Source: Pleionea litopenaei (GTDB taxonomy: Bacteria > Pseudomonadota > Gammaproteobacteria > Enterobacterales > Kangiellaceae). From it: 64,000 nucleotides of DNA. Below the pieces are notes generated by a model. That model was not told the DNA's origin and searched no databases. It saw nothing but the letters and a program-made list of their open reading frames with translations. The stretch spans positions 1 to 64,000 of the forward strand of contig NZ_CP133548.1 of NCBI RefSeq assembly GCF_031198435.1, in the 5' to 3' direction. Position numbers and translations under genes: made by a program. Of the stretch, positions 43,469 through 53,002 are shown in pieces. The stretch's first letter is position 1; the number at the start of each line of letters is the position of its first letter.

Positions 43469-43565
43469 AACGGCAGCTATCGGTATTTTTGTCATGATGT
43501 CTTTTCTAGGGCGAGGGATCGCGGTGAGCGAGCCAATGAAGTATTTTGATAATCGATAGCTTACT

Positions 43566-43615
43566 GAAAATCTAAGATTTTCCAAAATGAGCACTTGTTA
43601 CAAGTAACCAAGTGC
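43566..43615. promoter_or_regulatory. Two inverted repeats upstream of the M23-like gene
   Basis: GAAAATCT-A-AGATTTTC (43566-43582) and GCACTTGTTAC / GTAACCAAGTGC (43591-43615, one bulged C) lie 54-103 bases before the start codon. They may be operators or cruciform-forming DNA. Confidence 0.45.
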
Positions 43616-43668
43616 AAATTCTTCTATGGTACGTCAAAACTTAATGGTTGATAAACTAGGAGCTGAAG

Positions 43669-45192
43669 ATGAATGCGGCCGCTGCTAAGTGCTTAACAAT
43701 GTTGCAACTGGGAATAATAACGGTCATTTTCCCAACTCACGCAGATCAATTTCCGCTATCGGGTGATTCGCTTGCCGATAAAGAGTATTTGCAATGGGAG
43801 CAGTCAGAGCAGGGCGTTAGCCTTCAAGCGGTGCGCTTTAATCAAGATACCTGGCAAAGTAATCGCGGCAAAGACAGCAATGAGGCGTTTATATTCGGTC
43901 AGCCAGTACACGCGATGCGAGAGGGTAAGGTGGTTTCTTGCTGGCGTAAAGCTCCTGATAACGACACCATTGGAGAGTACGACGAAGAGCTTGGGTTAGA
44001 AACGCCTGAAGCCGATACGCGCATTCCTCGCTATGGCAATCATTTGCTGATTGAGCATCAGGATGGTTCTAGAGCACTTTATGCTCATATGCAGCAAGAA
44101 TCGATTCCGCAACGGCTATGTCCACAATCGGAACGCTATTTAACGGCAGTAGCGGATCCTGAGCATGCAGATGTTGAACGCCAGACTCGGGTAATGACCA
44201 GTCAGCAGGCAACCGTTAAGGTTGGTGAGAAGCTGGGCCGAGTAGGTAATAGCGGCATGAGCAAGTTTCCGCAATTGTTTTTACGATTAGAAAAAGAGGG
44301 TCAGCTACAACCATTGGTGTTTGAAAAAGGGTTGTTTTCAATGCGTGCGCAAAAAGATAGCTTTTTAAAGTGGCAGCCCATCGAAAATCAAGCGATTCCA
44401 ATGCCGCAAGCGTTTTTTTGGCCGGTTCGATCGTCTGTGAAAGAGCTAACCTATTTCCAACAATCGTTAAACGATTTTTCGAGACTTTCGTTGTGGTTAA
44501 GAGAGTCCGGTTATACTCCAACGCAGCGCGATGTTTATACGGTGGGCGGAAAAACCTTCGTGAATGTGAACTGGCAGCCATCAACGATGCCATGGCAATC
44601 TTATCCTTTGTTGAATGAGCAGCAGCATCTTGAAACCATGAATCAAGCATTTATTGATGGATATTCGTTAAAAGAAATCGACACGACCTTGGTGAGTGGA
44701 GAGCTAAAATATTCAACGTATTATGTGCAAGACTTAGCACCGGTCATGACCAAACATGCGATGAGCTTGGCGGACTTTAATACCTTTCGCTATGAAGCTC
44801 GAAAAGCCAATATGGGGGCGGCCGCTATATCCGTTCAGTATCAAGGGGAAGATCCGATTATTACCGCCTTGTTTCGCCCTGATGTTTCGCAACAGCAAGA
44901 ATATAATCCACGCATCAATCGAGATAACTTCGAGCGAGTGTATGAGCAAATGGCTTACAAAAAATATTATCCAGTTTATATGAATGCTTACTACAGTGAG
45001 CAACTGGGAGACATGGTTTCAGTAATTTTTGCGCCGCGATTTAACACCGATATGGATGACATCGATATGAGCCTAAGCGACGTCAAAAGTGCGTCTCAAG
45101 ACGCAAAAGAGGATGGTTTTAAACAGGGAATGATCTCCGGTTTCGATAATGTTAAAGATGATCATCGATTTGTTGGTTTTTGGTTAAAGTAA
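43669..45192 (+). CDS. Exported protein with degenerate M23 (LytM-like) domain and BTRD1-like repeats
   Basis: The 507-residue product has a signal peptide (cut near PTHA). Residues about 85-240 follow the LytM/M23 order: FGQPVHAMREGKV, GNHLLIEHQDGSRALYAHM, VKVGEKLGRVGNSG. Where an active enzyme has the final HxH (HLHFE), this reads PQLFLRLEK, and the first His-x-Gly-x-Asp motif is also missing. It is therefore probably a non-catalytic binder or activator, like EnvC/NlpD in principle. The second half has repeating units with RDVYTVGGKTFVNVNW and YYPVYMNAYYSEQLGDMVSVIF, which resemble the beta repeats of polyglycine-hydrolase-type proteins (BTRD1). AGGAG lies six bases before the ATG. Confidence 0.7.
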   Translation: MNAAAAKCLTMLQLGIITVIFPTHADQFPLSGDSLADKEYLQWEQSEQGVSLQAVRFNQDTWQSNRGKDSNEAFIFGQPVHAMREGKVVSCWRKAPDNDTIGEYDEELGLETPEADTRIPRYGNHLLIEHQDGSRALYAHMQQESIPQRLCPQSERYLTAVADPEHADVERQTRVMTSQQATVKVGEKLGRVGNSGMSKFPQLFLRLEKEGQLQPLVFEKGLFSMRAQKDSFLKWQPIENQAIPMPQAFFWPVRSSVKELTYFQQSLNDFSRLSLWLRESGYTPTQRDVYTVGGKTFVNVNWQPSTMPWQSYPLLNEQQHLETMNQAFIDGYSLKEIDTTLVSGELKYSTYYVQDLAPVMTKHAMSLADFNTFRYEARKANMGAAAISVQYQGEDPIITALFRPDVSQQQEYNPRINRDNFERVYEQMAYKKYYPVYMNAYYSEQLGDMVSVIFAPRFNTDMDDIDMSLSDVKSASQDAKEDGFKQGMISGFDNVKDDHRFVGFWLK

Positions 45193-45203
45193 TCCTAGAG
45201 TCT

Positions 45204-45243
45204 AGACAGATTGACGCTTTTTAACTCGTTAATCTGTCTTGTT
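45204..45243 (+). terminator. Probable terminator after the M23-like gene
   Basis: AGACAGATT (45204-45212) pairs with AATCTGTCT (45231-45239), with further ACG/CGT pairing inside. The following run (TGTTCT) is weak. Confidence 0.45.
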
Positions 45244-45420
45244 CTAAGACGTTAGTGAGCGATTCTTAAAACTTCATACCTTTAAGCGACTCAAATGGCC
45301 GAATTTAAGGCTAGAGCGCATTTTCTTTAGAGAAACATCTAATAACATTCCGATTCTTGTCTATTCATCCGCTGGCGATTAGTATTTTGTCACTGCTTAT
45401 AAAAACAAAAAGGATAACAC

Positions 45421-48400
45421 ATGTCATATCGCTGGATATCACTATTGGCTGGCCTGCCCTTGTTGCTGAGCGCCAGTGGGCCTGGCTACTATCGTTCACC
45501 CGACATCAATCAAAATACTTTGGTCTTTACCGCCGAAGGGGATATTTGGAAGGCATCAGCTTCAGGCCAAAATGCCCAACGCTTAACGTCGTCTCCTCAA
45601 GAAGAATTAGATGCGAGCTTGTCACCCGATGGCCAATGGGTCGCTTTTACCGCAAATTACGAAGGTGCCGACGAAGCCTATGTCATGCCTATTAATGGTG
45701 GCGTCGCGAAACGAGTAAGCTTTGAGAGCAGTCGCGTTAAGGTGCTTGGATGGGCGCCTAATGGTGAGTTATTGGTGGCGAGCAATAGCCAAACCGGGCC
45801 GATAGTCAGTTGGGTTTTAAAGCTTATCGATGTCAATGAATTAACCAGCCAAGTTTTGCCGTTAAGTGATGCCTCAACGGGAGTGGTGTCGAGTGATGGT
45901 AAGACCTTATTCTTTACTCGCTTCGGACTGCATACCTTTAGTGATAATGCGAAGATTTATCGTGGCGGCTTGGTCGCTGAAGTATGGCAGTGGGAACTAG
46001 GGTCAAAACAAGAGGCCAAGCGACTCCTCGCCGATCACAAGGGCGATGTTCGTGATTTAAGTTTCGCCAATGGCCATCTCTATTTTACCAGTGATGCGAC
46101 AGGCAATCGCAATCTATGGCAACTTGATCTCAAGACCAATCAGGCAAAAGCCATTACTCAGCATAAAAACTGGCAAGTACGAGACCCTGTGGTATTTGGT
46201 GATGTGGCGGTTTATCAGAAAGGCGCAGATTTAGTTAAATTGGAGCTGACCTCTGGTGAGAGTCAAATTCTGCCCATTGAGTTAACGTCAGATTTTCCTT
46301 ATTTGAGAGAGCGGTGGGTAAATCAACCGCTGAATTATTTAACGCACGCAGATGTGTCGAGTGGCCAACGAGTTGCACTCACGGCGCGTGGGCGAATTGC
46401 TCTAGCCAGTACCGATAATAGTCGTTTGATTCAAGTCGCCACTGATCCACGATCACGCAGCCGCAATGCGGTGAGTAGCCCAGATGGCAAGTGGGTTTAT
46501 GCCCTCAATGATGCCAGTGGCGAACTCGAAATATGGCAGTTTGCTAGCGACGGTAGTGATCAAGGAAAGCAATTGACAGATGATGGCGGTCATTTTCGTT
46601 ACAACCTTTATCCTTCTCCTGATGGACGTTACCTAGCACATGATGACAGTCAGGGGATGTTATGGTTATTGGATCTGAAGACCGGCAAAAACAGCAAGAT
46701 TTTAAGCGGTTTCGAGGGTAGTCAGCCGTTTGCAACCGTGACTTGGTCTGCTGACAGTCAATGGTTGGCTTTTAGTCATGTGCCAACGGGAGACATGCGC
46801 AATCGTGTTGGAATTTATTCATTAGCAAGCAAACGCAGTAAGCTTCTGACGACGGATAAGTATGTTTCTTATAGCCCCGTTTTTTCAACTCAGGGTGATT
46901 GGTTGTATTTTCTATCATCACGTGAATTCAATGCGACACCCAGTTCGCCTTGGGGCGATCGAAATATGGGGCCGATGTTTGATAAACGAGCGCAAATATT
47001 TGCTTATCCTTTGGTCAAGCAAGCTCAATTTGCCTTCGCCGATAAGACCGAGCTGTCGGTTGTTGAATCAAAAGAAGAGGACGATGATAAAAAATCTAAC
47101 AAAGCATTAGCGTGGAAAGAGCTTGGTGATGCGCTATGGCAAGTGCCGGTGGCAAGCGACAACTTTAATTCGTTAGCGGCCACCGATAGTCACTTATTTG
47201 TCTTGGCATCAACGGTGGGTAACAATGACGGTGCGACACTAAAAGCCATCAAATTTGAACCTAAGCCAGAAGTTAAGTCAGTTACTGAAAAAGTTCGTGG
47301 GTTTGGCTTGTCGTTAGATCGGAAAAAAATGTTGGTCCAAAAAGGGCGAGGAGCAGGCACTCAATTTTATGTTCTTCAGCCGAGCGATAGTTTTCCTTCA
47401 GATTTAAAAGACAACACGTTAAAAACTGGCGCGTGGAAGTTTGCTTTTTTACCTCGACAAGAATGGCAACAAATTTTTCATGACGCTTGGTTGATGCATC
47501 GAGAGTTTTTATATGACCCTGATATGCGAGGGCTTGACTGGGCAAAGGTAAAAGAACGTTATCATCCACTGTTATCTCGTTTAACGGATCGGCATGAACT
47601 CAATGATGTATTCAAGCAAATGATGGGCGAATTAAATGCGCTGCACTCACAAGTTAGAGGGGGGATACGCCGAAAGATTCTCAGCAGCCAACTACCGCGA
47701 ACCTTGGCGCCGCATTAGAACAGCAGTCCAGTGGCGTTGTGATTAAACATATCTATCAAACTGAACCGGAGCGTCCTGCTACCGCGTCGCCATTAGCTTT
47801 ACCCGGTGTGAATGCGCAAAACGGTGACCGGATTGTCTCGATTAATGGAATAGCCGTTAACACCATTGCTGATGTGACTCAAGCACTACGGAATCAAGTT
47901 GGACAACAAGTGTTGCTTTCATTAAAGCGTGGTAAACAATCCATAGAAACGGTGGTTAAACCCGTTGATCGTTGGGCTGAATATAACCTGCGTTACGCTG
48001 ATTGGACCCAAACAAACCTAGAAAAAGTGGCGACGAGTGCTCCGTCAGTTGGCTACTTTCATCTTGCCGCCATGGGCTCTAACGATATTGAAAATTTTGC
48101 TCGAGAGTTTTACGCCAATATTGATAAAAAAGGATTGATCATCGATGTACGAAACAATCGAGGTGGTAACATTGATAGCTGGCTTATCGAGAAACTATTA
48201 CGGCGAACTTGGGCATTTTGGGATGGAAAAAACTTCTCTCCTTTTACCAATATGCAGCAAACCTTTAGAGGGCATATCGTCGTATTGATCAATCAGAGTA
48301 CCTATTCCGATGGTGAAACATTCTCGGCCGCCGTTAAGGCGTTAGATATTGCTCCTTTAATTGGCAAGCGCACAGCGGGTGCAGGAGTATGGCTCAGTGA

Positions 48401-48665
48401 TGTTAGTCGACAGTCGGATAATGGCATGGCGCGAGTTGCACAATTTGCACAATACGCGATAAATGGAGATTGGATTTTGGAAGGTCATGGTGTTTCTCCG
48501 GATATTGAAGTTCATAACTTACCTTATGCTTCATTTAAGGGAGAAGATGCCCAGCTTGAATACGCGATTAAGTATTTAAACGAGAAGATCAAGTCAGAAC
48601 CCATTCCGGAATTAAAGGCCAAAGCATTCACTCCTTACGGAGAGCCAGCAAAAGACATTGAATGA
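45421..48665 (+). pseudogene. Tricorn-like S41 protease, split by a frameshift in a G-run
   Basis: The first frame (45421-47718) has a signal peptide, WD40/PD40 propeller repeats (SPDGQWVAFT, SPDGKWVYAL, SPDGRYLAHD) and the tricorn core start (LNALHSQVRGG, with the likely catalytic His). It then runs into IRRKILSSQLPRTLAPH-stop. The expected continuation, DTPKDSQQPTTANLGAALEQ, is present in the next frame directly after the six-G run at 47659-47664. That frame continues with PDZ (GDRIVSING) and the nucleophile Ser in TYSDGE. One extra G would restore a single protein of about 1080 residues, a normal length for bacterial tricorn homologues. A sequencing or assembly error in the G-run, or a phase-variable tract, is possible. 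True loss cannot be proven here. Confidence 0.85.
47739..48665 (+). CDS. C-terminal fragment of the tricorn-like protease (PDZ and S41 catalytic core)
   Basis: This is the second half of the frameshifted gene. In-frame similarity starts at 47665, before the first ATG-like start (TTG 47739-47741). It contains the PDZ domain (about 25-85), VDVRNNRGGN-type substrate binding (IIDVRNNRGGNID) and the catalytic Ser in TYSDGETFSAA followed by GKRTAGAGVW. No ribosome site precedes it, so it is unlikely to be made independently. Confidence 0.6.
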   Translation: MIKHIYQTEPERPATASPLALPGVNAQNGDRIVSINGIAVNTIADVTQALRNQVGQQVLLSLKRGKQSIETVVKPVDRWAEYNLRYADWTQTNLEKVATSAPSVGYFHLAAMGSNDIENFAREFYANIDKKGLIIDVRNNRGGNIDSWLIEKLLRRTWAFWDGKNFSPFTNMQQTFRGHIVVLINQSTYSDGETFSAAVKALDIAPLIGKRTAGAGVWLSDVSRQSDNGMARVAQFAQYAINGDWILEGHGVSPDIEVHNLPYASFKGEDAQLEYAIKYLNEKIKSEPIPELKAKAFTPYGEPAKDIE

Positions 48666-48680
48666 TCGAGGTAAGTAAAC

Positions 48681-48709
48681 GTGAGTCGCCCGTGATCGAG
48701 GCGGCTCAC
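48681..48709. other. Hairpin between the protease and helicase genes
   Basis: GTGAGTCGCC (48681-48690) and GGCGGCTCAC (48700-48709) pair with one G·U. No T-run follows, so a terminator function is uncertain. Confidence 0.35.
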
Positions 48710-48783
48710 AGTACTCGTTAATTCGTTGAATTCGGGTTACAATGTTCGCTTTCAACTGCCGGCTCGAGCATTCAGCATTGAAC

Positions 48784-50214
48784 ATGTCTTTTAAATCATT
48801 TGACTTACTTCCTAACATTCTAGAAAACCTTCGGGTGTCAGGTTATCAACATCCTACCGACATCCAACAAGAGGTGATTCCCGCGGCGTTAACTAAGCGC
48901 GATATCATAGCCGTCGCGCAAACAGGCACCGGAAAAACGGCAGCCTTTTCTTTGCCCTTGTTACAGCAGTTAGTTGAACAAAGAGAAAAAGGACAAACGC
49001 TTCGCCCCAACACTGCTCGAGCTTTAGTGTTGGCTCCCACACGAGAGCTAGCGTTGCAAGTTGATCAGAGTTTCAAAACTTATGGTGCCGGTCTGAATTT
49101 AATTATTGAGTGTGTTTTTGGTGGCGTGAAAATCAACCCTCAGATGATGAGGCTTCGTTCGGGCTGTGATGTATTAGTGGCTACCCCTGGACGTCTCCTC
49201 GATCTTATCTCAAAAAATGCGGTTCGTTTGGAAGATGTACAGACTCTGGTTCTTGATGAAGCGGATAGAATGCTAGACCTTGGGTTTGCTCCAGAAATTG
49301 ACAAATTATTCAATTTATTGCCTAAAAAACGACATACCTTATTATTTTCGGCAACCATGTCTGACACCATTCGAGAACTCGGTACGCGAATTACTGTTGA
49401 CGCAAAGCACATTTCCGTTAATCCAAAACATGTCACTGTGCGCTCAGTCACTCAAACGATGCATCCCGTCGATAAAAAAGAAAAGGCTGATTTATTAATT
49501 CATTTATTTGAAACGAATGATTGGAGCAAAGCTTTGATCTTCGTTAAAACAAAGAAAAGTGCGAATCAATTGGCCAAACAATTGAATCTGTCGGGTATTC
49601 CTGCAGACTGTCTTCATGGTGATCGTTCGCAACGAGAACGGCAGCTAGCGCTGCAGAAGTTTAAAGACGATGTGGTCCGTGTCTTAGTCGCGACGGATGT
49701 TGCTGCAAGGGGCATTGATATCGAACAAATGCCATTAGTTATCAACTTTGATTTACCGAAAGTGGCGGAAGATTATATTCACCGAATTGGTCGAACTGGA
49801 CGAGCAGGACAAGCGGGTTTAGCGATTAGCTTAGTAAGTGCAGACGAAGTCGATTTACTTAAAAAAATAGAAACCTCGATCAATCAACTATTGAAGCGTG
49901 AATTGGTTAGAGGCTTCTACCCAAATCACAATGTTCCTGAAACAAAGTTGATGTCGGCGAAGAAAAAGAAGCCGCATAAAAAGAAACTCGCCAAACTTAA
50001 GTTACTTCAACAAGAAAGTGGTCGAGAAGTAAAAGAGCTAGCCGAAAATCAAGATGAGCTAAATGAGATGGAGAACGACTCCGCTCAATTACAAAGATTT
50101 CGCTCTTCAAGTGATCAGCCGATGAAGGAATCGACCGGGCGCCCATCAATCAACTTTAAAACCGCAAAGTCAGCGAAAAAGAATAAGTCGAACAAAGGTA
50201 AATCTAAGTCTTAG
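48784..50214 (+). CDS. rhlE: DEAD-box RNA helicase, RhlE-like
   Basis: The ATG at 48784 (MSFKSFDLLPN) is chosen over the frame's earlier ATG at 48742, because the Q motif of this family starts a few residues after the N-terminus. All core motifs are present: Q motif (PTDIQQ), AQTGTGKT, PTRELA, TPGRLLD, DEAD, SAT, HGDRSQRER, VATDVAARGID and HRIGRTGRAG. The core is followed by a lysine-rich tail (KKKKPHKKK and KKNKSNKGKSKS), typical of RhlE-like helicases and probably RNA-binding. It unwinds RNA, likely in ribosome assembly or RNA decay. The assignment to RhlE within the DEAD family is moderate. Confidence 0.88.
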   Translation: MSFKSFDLLPNILENLRVSGYQHPTDIQQEVIPAALTKRDIIAVAQTGTGKTAAFSLPLLQQLVEQREKGQTLRPNTARALVLAPTRELALQVDQSFKTYGAGLNLIIECVFGGVKINPQMMRLRSGCDVLVATPGRLLDLISKNAVRLEDVQTLVLDEADRMLDLGFAPEIDKLFNLLPKKRHTLLFSATMSDTIRELGTRITVDAKHISVNPKHVTVRSVTQTMHPVDKKEKADLLIHLFETNDWSKALIFVKTKKSANQLAKQLNLSGIPADCLHGDRSQRERQLALQKFKDDVVRVLVATDVAARGIDIEQMPLVINFDLPKVAEDYIHRIGRTGRAGQAGLAISLVSADEVDLLKKIETSINQLLKRELVRGFYPNHNVPETKLMSAKKKKPHKKKLAKLKLLQQESGREVKELAENQDELNEMENDSAQLQRFRSSSDQPMKESTGRPSINFKTAKSAKKNKSNKGKSKS

Positions 50215-50377
50215 TTTTTGACGATTTTTTATGTTTCCAGTTTTTTTTAGTGCGCTTGTAAAAGTCTTTGCAAGGCGTATACAAAGTTTCTAATAATGAG
50301 TTTGCTAAGCGTTTGAAAAAATTAAAAAGAAAGCATGAAAAATGTTTGAAAAGTACGCTAAAGAAATGATCTAACTT

Positions 50378-50426
50378 AGCACGAACACTGACTGAAAGGC
50401 ACTCTACAGTCATCAATGTTCGTGCT
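50378..50426. other. Long inverted repeat between convergent genes
   Basis: AGCACGAACA (50378-50387) and TGTTCGTGCT (50417-50426) pair perfectly, with TGACTG/CAGTCA (50389-50394, 50407-50412) as an inner stem. There is no T-run on either side, so it is not a standard terminator, though it sits where one is needed (stops at 50214 and 50438). Confidence 0.6.
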
Positions 50427-50437
50427 TGAACAAATGA

Positions 50438-51082
50438 TTAACTATTTTCTCTTGCTTGAATCAACTGATCATCGATTGATTTTGCTCTAAGGTAAGCAGA
50501 ACGGTTGGTTAATCGAGCTGCGTAATCAGAAAATTCACTACGTTCGGGTAAGGAGCCAAAGAGGGTTCCCCAAATCACATGAGAGCCTATGTAAACATCG
50601 GCGGCGGTAAAGTGACTGCCGCAGATATAATCCGACTCAGATAATTTCTTAGCTAAAACATCAACCACCATGTCATATTGACCATAACCCACCATGCGTT
50701 GCTTTTCTGCGCTTACTTCTACTCCAAGAGAGCGGTTTACGATGGCTGCTTCGAGAGGGCCAGCGGCAAAAAATAACCAACGGTAGTAATCGGCGCGGTC
50801 GGCGATTGCAGGAGCTAATGTTATATTGGTTGTAATATCCGCTAAGTAGGCACAAATTGCGGCACACTCAGTGATAACTTTACCCTCGTGGCTAATTGCG
50901 GGGACTTTTCCCATTGGGTTAATGGATAAGTATTCAGCGCTTTTCATGGATTGTTCGTATTCAAGTATTACTTGTTGATACTCTAATTCAGTTTCCTCAA
51001 GCATCCATCGCGCAATTTGGCCGCGAGACATTGGGTTGGTGTAAAGCGTTAATGCACAGTTAGGATTATCGACTAGACTCAT
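50438..51082 (-). CDS. Glutathione S-transferase family protein
   Basis: I choose the ATG at 51082, preceded by AAGGAG; the frame extends five codons further to a TTG. The roughly 214-residue protein has a thioredoxin-like N-terminal domain (LTLYTNPMSRGQIARWML, NPMGKVPAIS with the cis-Pro, and ITECAAICAYL with the Glu/Ser-type glutathione contact) and an all-helical C-terminal domain (FTAADVYIGSHV). It should conjugate glutathione to electrophiles or act as a peroxidase. The substrate is unknown. It is monocistronic, divergent from the VOC gene. Confidence 0.88.
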   Translation of the reverse strand: MSLVDNPNCALTLYTNPMSRGQIARWMLEETELEYQQVILEYEQSMKSAEYLSINPMGKVPAISHEGKVITECAAICAYLADITTNITLAPAIADRADYYRWLFFAAGPLEAAIVNRSLGVEVSAEKQRMVGYGQYDMVVDVLAKKLSESDYICGSHFTAADVYIGSHVIWGTLFGSLPERSEFSDYAARLTNRSAYLRAKSIDDQLIQARENS

Positions 51083-51558
51083 GAGAGCTCCTTTCAAGGT
51101 GGGCAGATGGATTACCGCCTCTTTTGAAAAAATATTACTATTTGATAAATACCTTTAGGTAAATACCATTAAATGGTGAAAAATTTCAGTCTACATAGAC
51201 AAGAATATACATCGACAAGAGTTTACATAGACAAAAGTATACATAGCCAAGTTGTCGTCGCTTAGCTAATCGCTACCTTATACAAAAAATCTCATTTCGT
51301 ACAGCATTGCTTGGTTCTAGAGGCGCTAAAAGTAAGAGGGCCGTTGACTGTGCATAAGTCTGCCTTGAGAAGCAAGCGACAAAAATACTTGAGGCTGGTG
51401 ATCTCTGAAAGGTATTATGCGGGATAGATGATTATTTCAAATTGAGCTGATGTTTAGCTTTTTTGAGATGTTTATTAACGTTTTATATCTCTGAATTTTT
51501 ATGACTAAATTAAGAAAGAAATAGAGTATTCACACAAATGTAATAAAGGAGCTTGGCT
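51083..51558. other. 476-bp gap between divergent genes
   Basis: No gene is seen. It contains the four-copy 16-bp repeat at 51191-51254 and presumably both promoters. Confidence 0.5.
51191..51254. repeat. Four-copy 16-bp degenerate tandem repeat
   Basis: Units at 51191 (CTACATAGACAAGAAT), 51207, 51223 and 51239 (ATACATAGCCAAGTTG) run head to tail. The core ACATAGACAA is best kept. Confidence 0.85.
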
Positions 51559-51912
51559 ATGCCGCGGAATGAATCGATCAATTACCTAGAAATCCCTTCG
51601 AGCGATCTCACGTTAACAAAAGCGTTTTTCTCAGCCGTATTCAATTGGAAGTTTACTGATTATGGACCGGAATACTGTGCTTTTGAATCAAGTGAAATTG
51701 AGGGCGGCTTTTTTTATTCTGAAAAGTCATCGCAACAACAAGGCGGCAGTGTTCTTATTGTATTTTACAGTGATGAACTATTGTTGACGCAAGAAAAAGT
51801 CGTGTCTTCGGGTGGGACATTGTTTAAAGAGATTTTTGAGTTTCCTGGCGGAAGACGTTTTCATTTTTTCGATCCAACCGGTAATGAATTTGCGGTTTGG
51901 TCGGATAAGTAA
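51559..51912 (+). CDS. VOC-superfamily (glyoxalase/bleomycin-resistance-like) protein
   Basis: The ATG at 51559 has AAGGAG seven bases upstream. The product is about 117 residues, a single VOC module: INYLEIPSSDLTLTKAFFSAVFNWKF, then a central strand set, and the typical end GGRRFHFFDPTGNEFAVWS. Such small proteins act as dimers that bind a metal or a small molecule. The metal ligands are not obvious, apart from His near FHFFDP and Glu in GNEF. The function is unknown. Confidence 0.82.
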   Translation: MPRNESINYLEIPSSDLTLTKAFFSAVFNWKFTDYGPEYCAFESSEIEGGFFYSEKSSQQQGGSVLIVFYSDELLLTQEKVVSSGGTLFKEIFEFPGGRRFHFFDPTGNEFAVWSDK

Positions 51913-52455
51913 CCTGAATTATTGAGATATATAGCATAGACAAGTTAGCAGAAATTTCATTTTAAAATATTATCGCTAATTTGTGTGTAAGCTTTTGCAG
52001 GTGGCGCTATAGTGAATTCCGAGGATTAAATGAGATAGGGACGTTAAGGAATATCGCTATGTTGTGATTTTCGGTAACTTCAGAATGTAGCTCACAGTAA
52101 GCAAAACGTTTTGTAACTTCCAGCAGTTTTGTATCAGACGAATGCTTTGTATCATGTGAGTATTGACTGTCAGCGTTTAATGTCAGTGTTTTGAGCGTTT
52201 TATGTCAGTGTTTTGAAAGTTGCTTGGTCTGTTTTGAAAATCACTTAATCTGTTTTGATGGTTGCTTGGTCGCTGTGAGATAAAGCTATTGATTCAATAC
52301 TTTCTTGTTTGAAATAGCTTTAGAAAAGTGATTGGCTATCTAGACGATATTGGCGGTGATTCAATCGATACTATTTTTGACGGCTTTTGAACATCTAATT
52401 CTCTTTGTTATTTGGAGTGCAGTAAATAAATCAACTGTAATATCAAGGAGTCTTT
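51913..52455. other. 543-bp gap with 21-22-bp direct repeats
   Basis: No gene is seen. Apart from the repeat cluster at 52181-52266 (listed), I see no hairpin with a T-run. Confidence 0.5.
52181..52266. repeat. Four-copy 21-22-bp degenerate direct repeat
   Basis: Cores TGTCAGTGTTTTGA at 52181 and 52203, TGGTCTGTTTTGA at 52225 and TAATCTGTTTTGA at 52246 recur every 21-22 bases, which is two helical turns. Confidence 0.75.
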
Positions 52456-52824
52456 ATGAAACTTATTAAAATCATCACTATAGCAGCTGTTATGTTAGCC
52501 TCTCAGTTCTCATTTGCAGGCTGGCAAAATAACACGACGGTGACCATCGGAACCTCTTCTTTTTATGGAAGCTTAAGAGCGACCCGTGATTCAGCGAACA
52601 ATACTGAATATCTCGCGTGTTATGTAAACGGACAAACCGATGCGATTACTTGTTTCGCTCGAGATGCTTCTAGCAACTATAAAAGCTGTACTATTGCGTC
52701 TCCAGATGATGGTGATTATGCAACAGTATCGGCGGTAAGCTCGTCTACCTATTTATACGTTGCTTTTAGTGGCGGTACTTGTACCAGAGTTCAAGCAACC
52801 AACGGTTCTTATAATCTACCTTAG
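52456..52824 (+). CDS. Small exported protein of unknown family, four cysteines
   Basis: The 122-residue product has a clear signal peptide (MKLIKIITIAAVMLASQFSFA, cut before GWQ). The mature part of about 100 residues has four cysteines (LACYVNG, ITCFAR, KSCTIA, GTCTRV) that could form two disulfides. It has repeating beta-like Ser/Thr-rich stretches. AAGGAG precedes the ATG. I do not recognise the family, and no motif suggests an enzyme. Confidence 0.7.
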   Translation: MKLIKIITIAAVMLASQFSFAGWQNNTTVTIGTSSFYGSLRATRDSANNTEYLACYVNGQTDAITCFARDASSNYKSCTIASPDDGDYATVSAVSSSTYLYVAFSGGTCTRVQATNGSYNLP

Positions 52825-52856
52825 TAAAGAAAATTTTTAAGCATTATCGTTGTAGT

Positions 52857-52884
52857 GACATCGAGAGAAATGTCTCTCGGTGTC
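52857..52884 (+). terminator. Hairpin after the small exported protein gene
   Basis: GACATCGAGAGA (52857-52868) and TCTCTCGGTGTC (52873-52884) form a 12-bp stem with one G·U and an AATG loop. The downstream run is poor (ATGATTGTTT). Confidence 0.5.
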
Positions 52885-53002
52885 ATGATTGTTTGAAGGC
52901 AAATAAGTCTTTAACGTCAACACAGACACCTTCAATGAGTCAATTTAGAACAAATTAACCTTCAATGAAAATTAACTTCATTGAAAAGATAGGAGAGTCA
53001 TT

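Larger units (their letters stand above)
43119..43668. other. 550-bp gap between divergent genes with repeats and palindromes
   Basis: No gene is seen. It holds the 17-bp tandem repeats at 43401-43468 and two inverted repeats close to the following gene (43566-43615), both listed separately. Confidence 0.6.
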
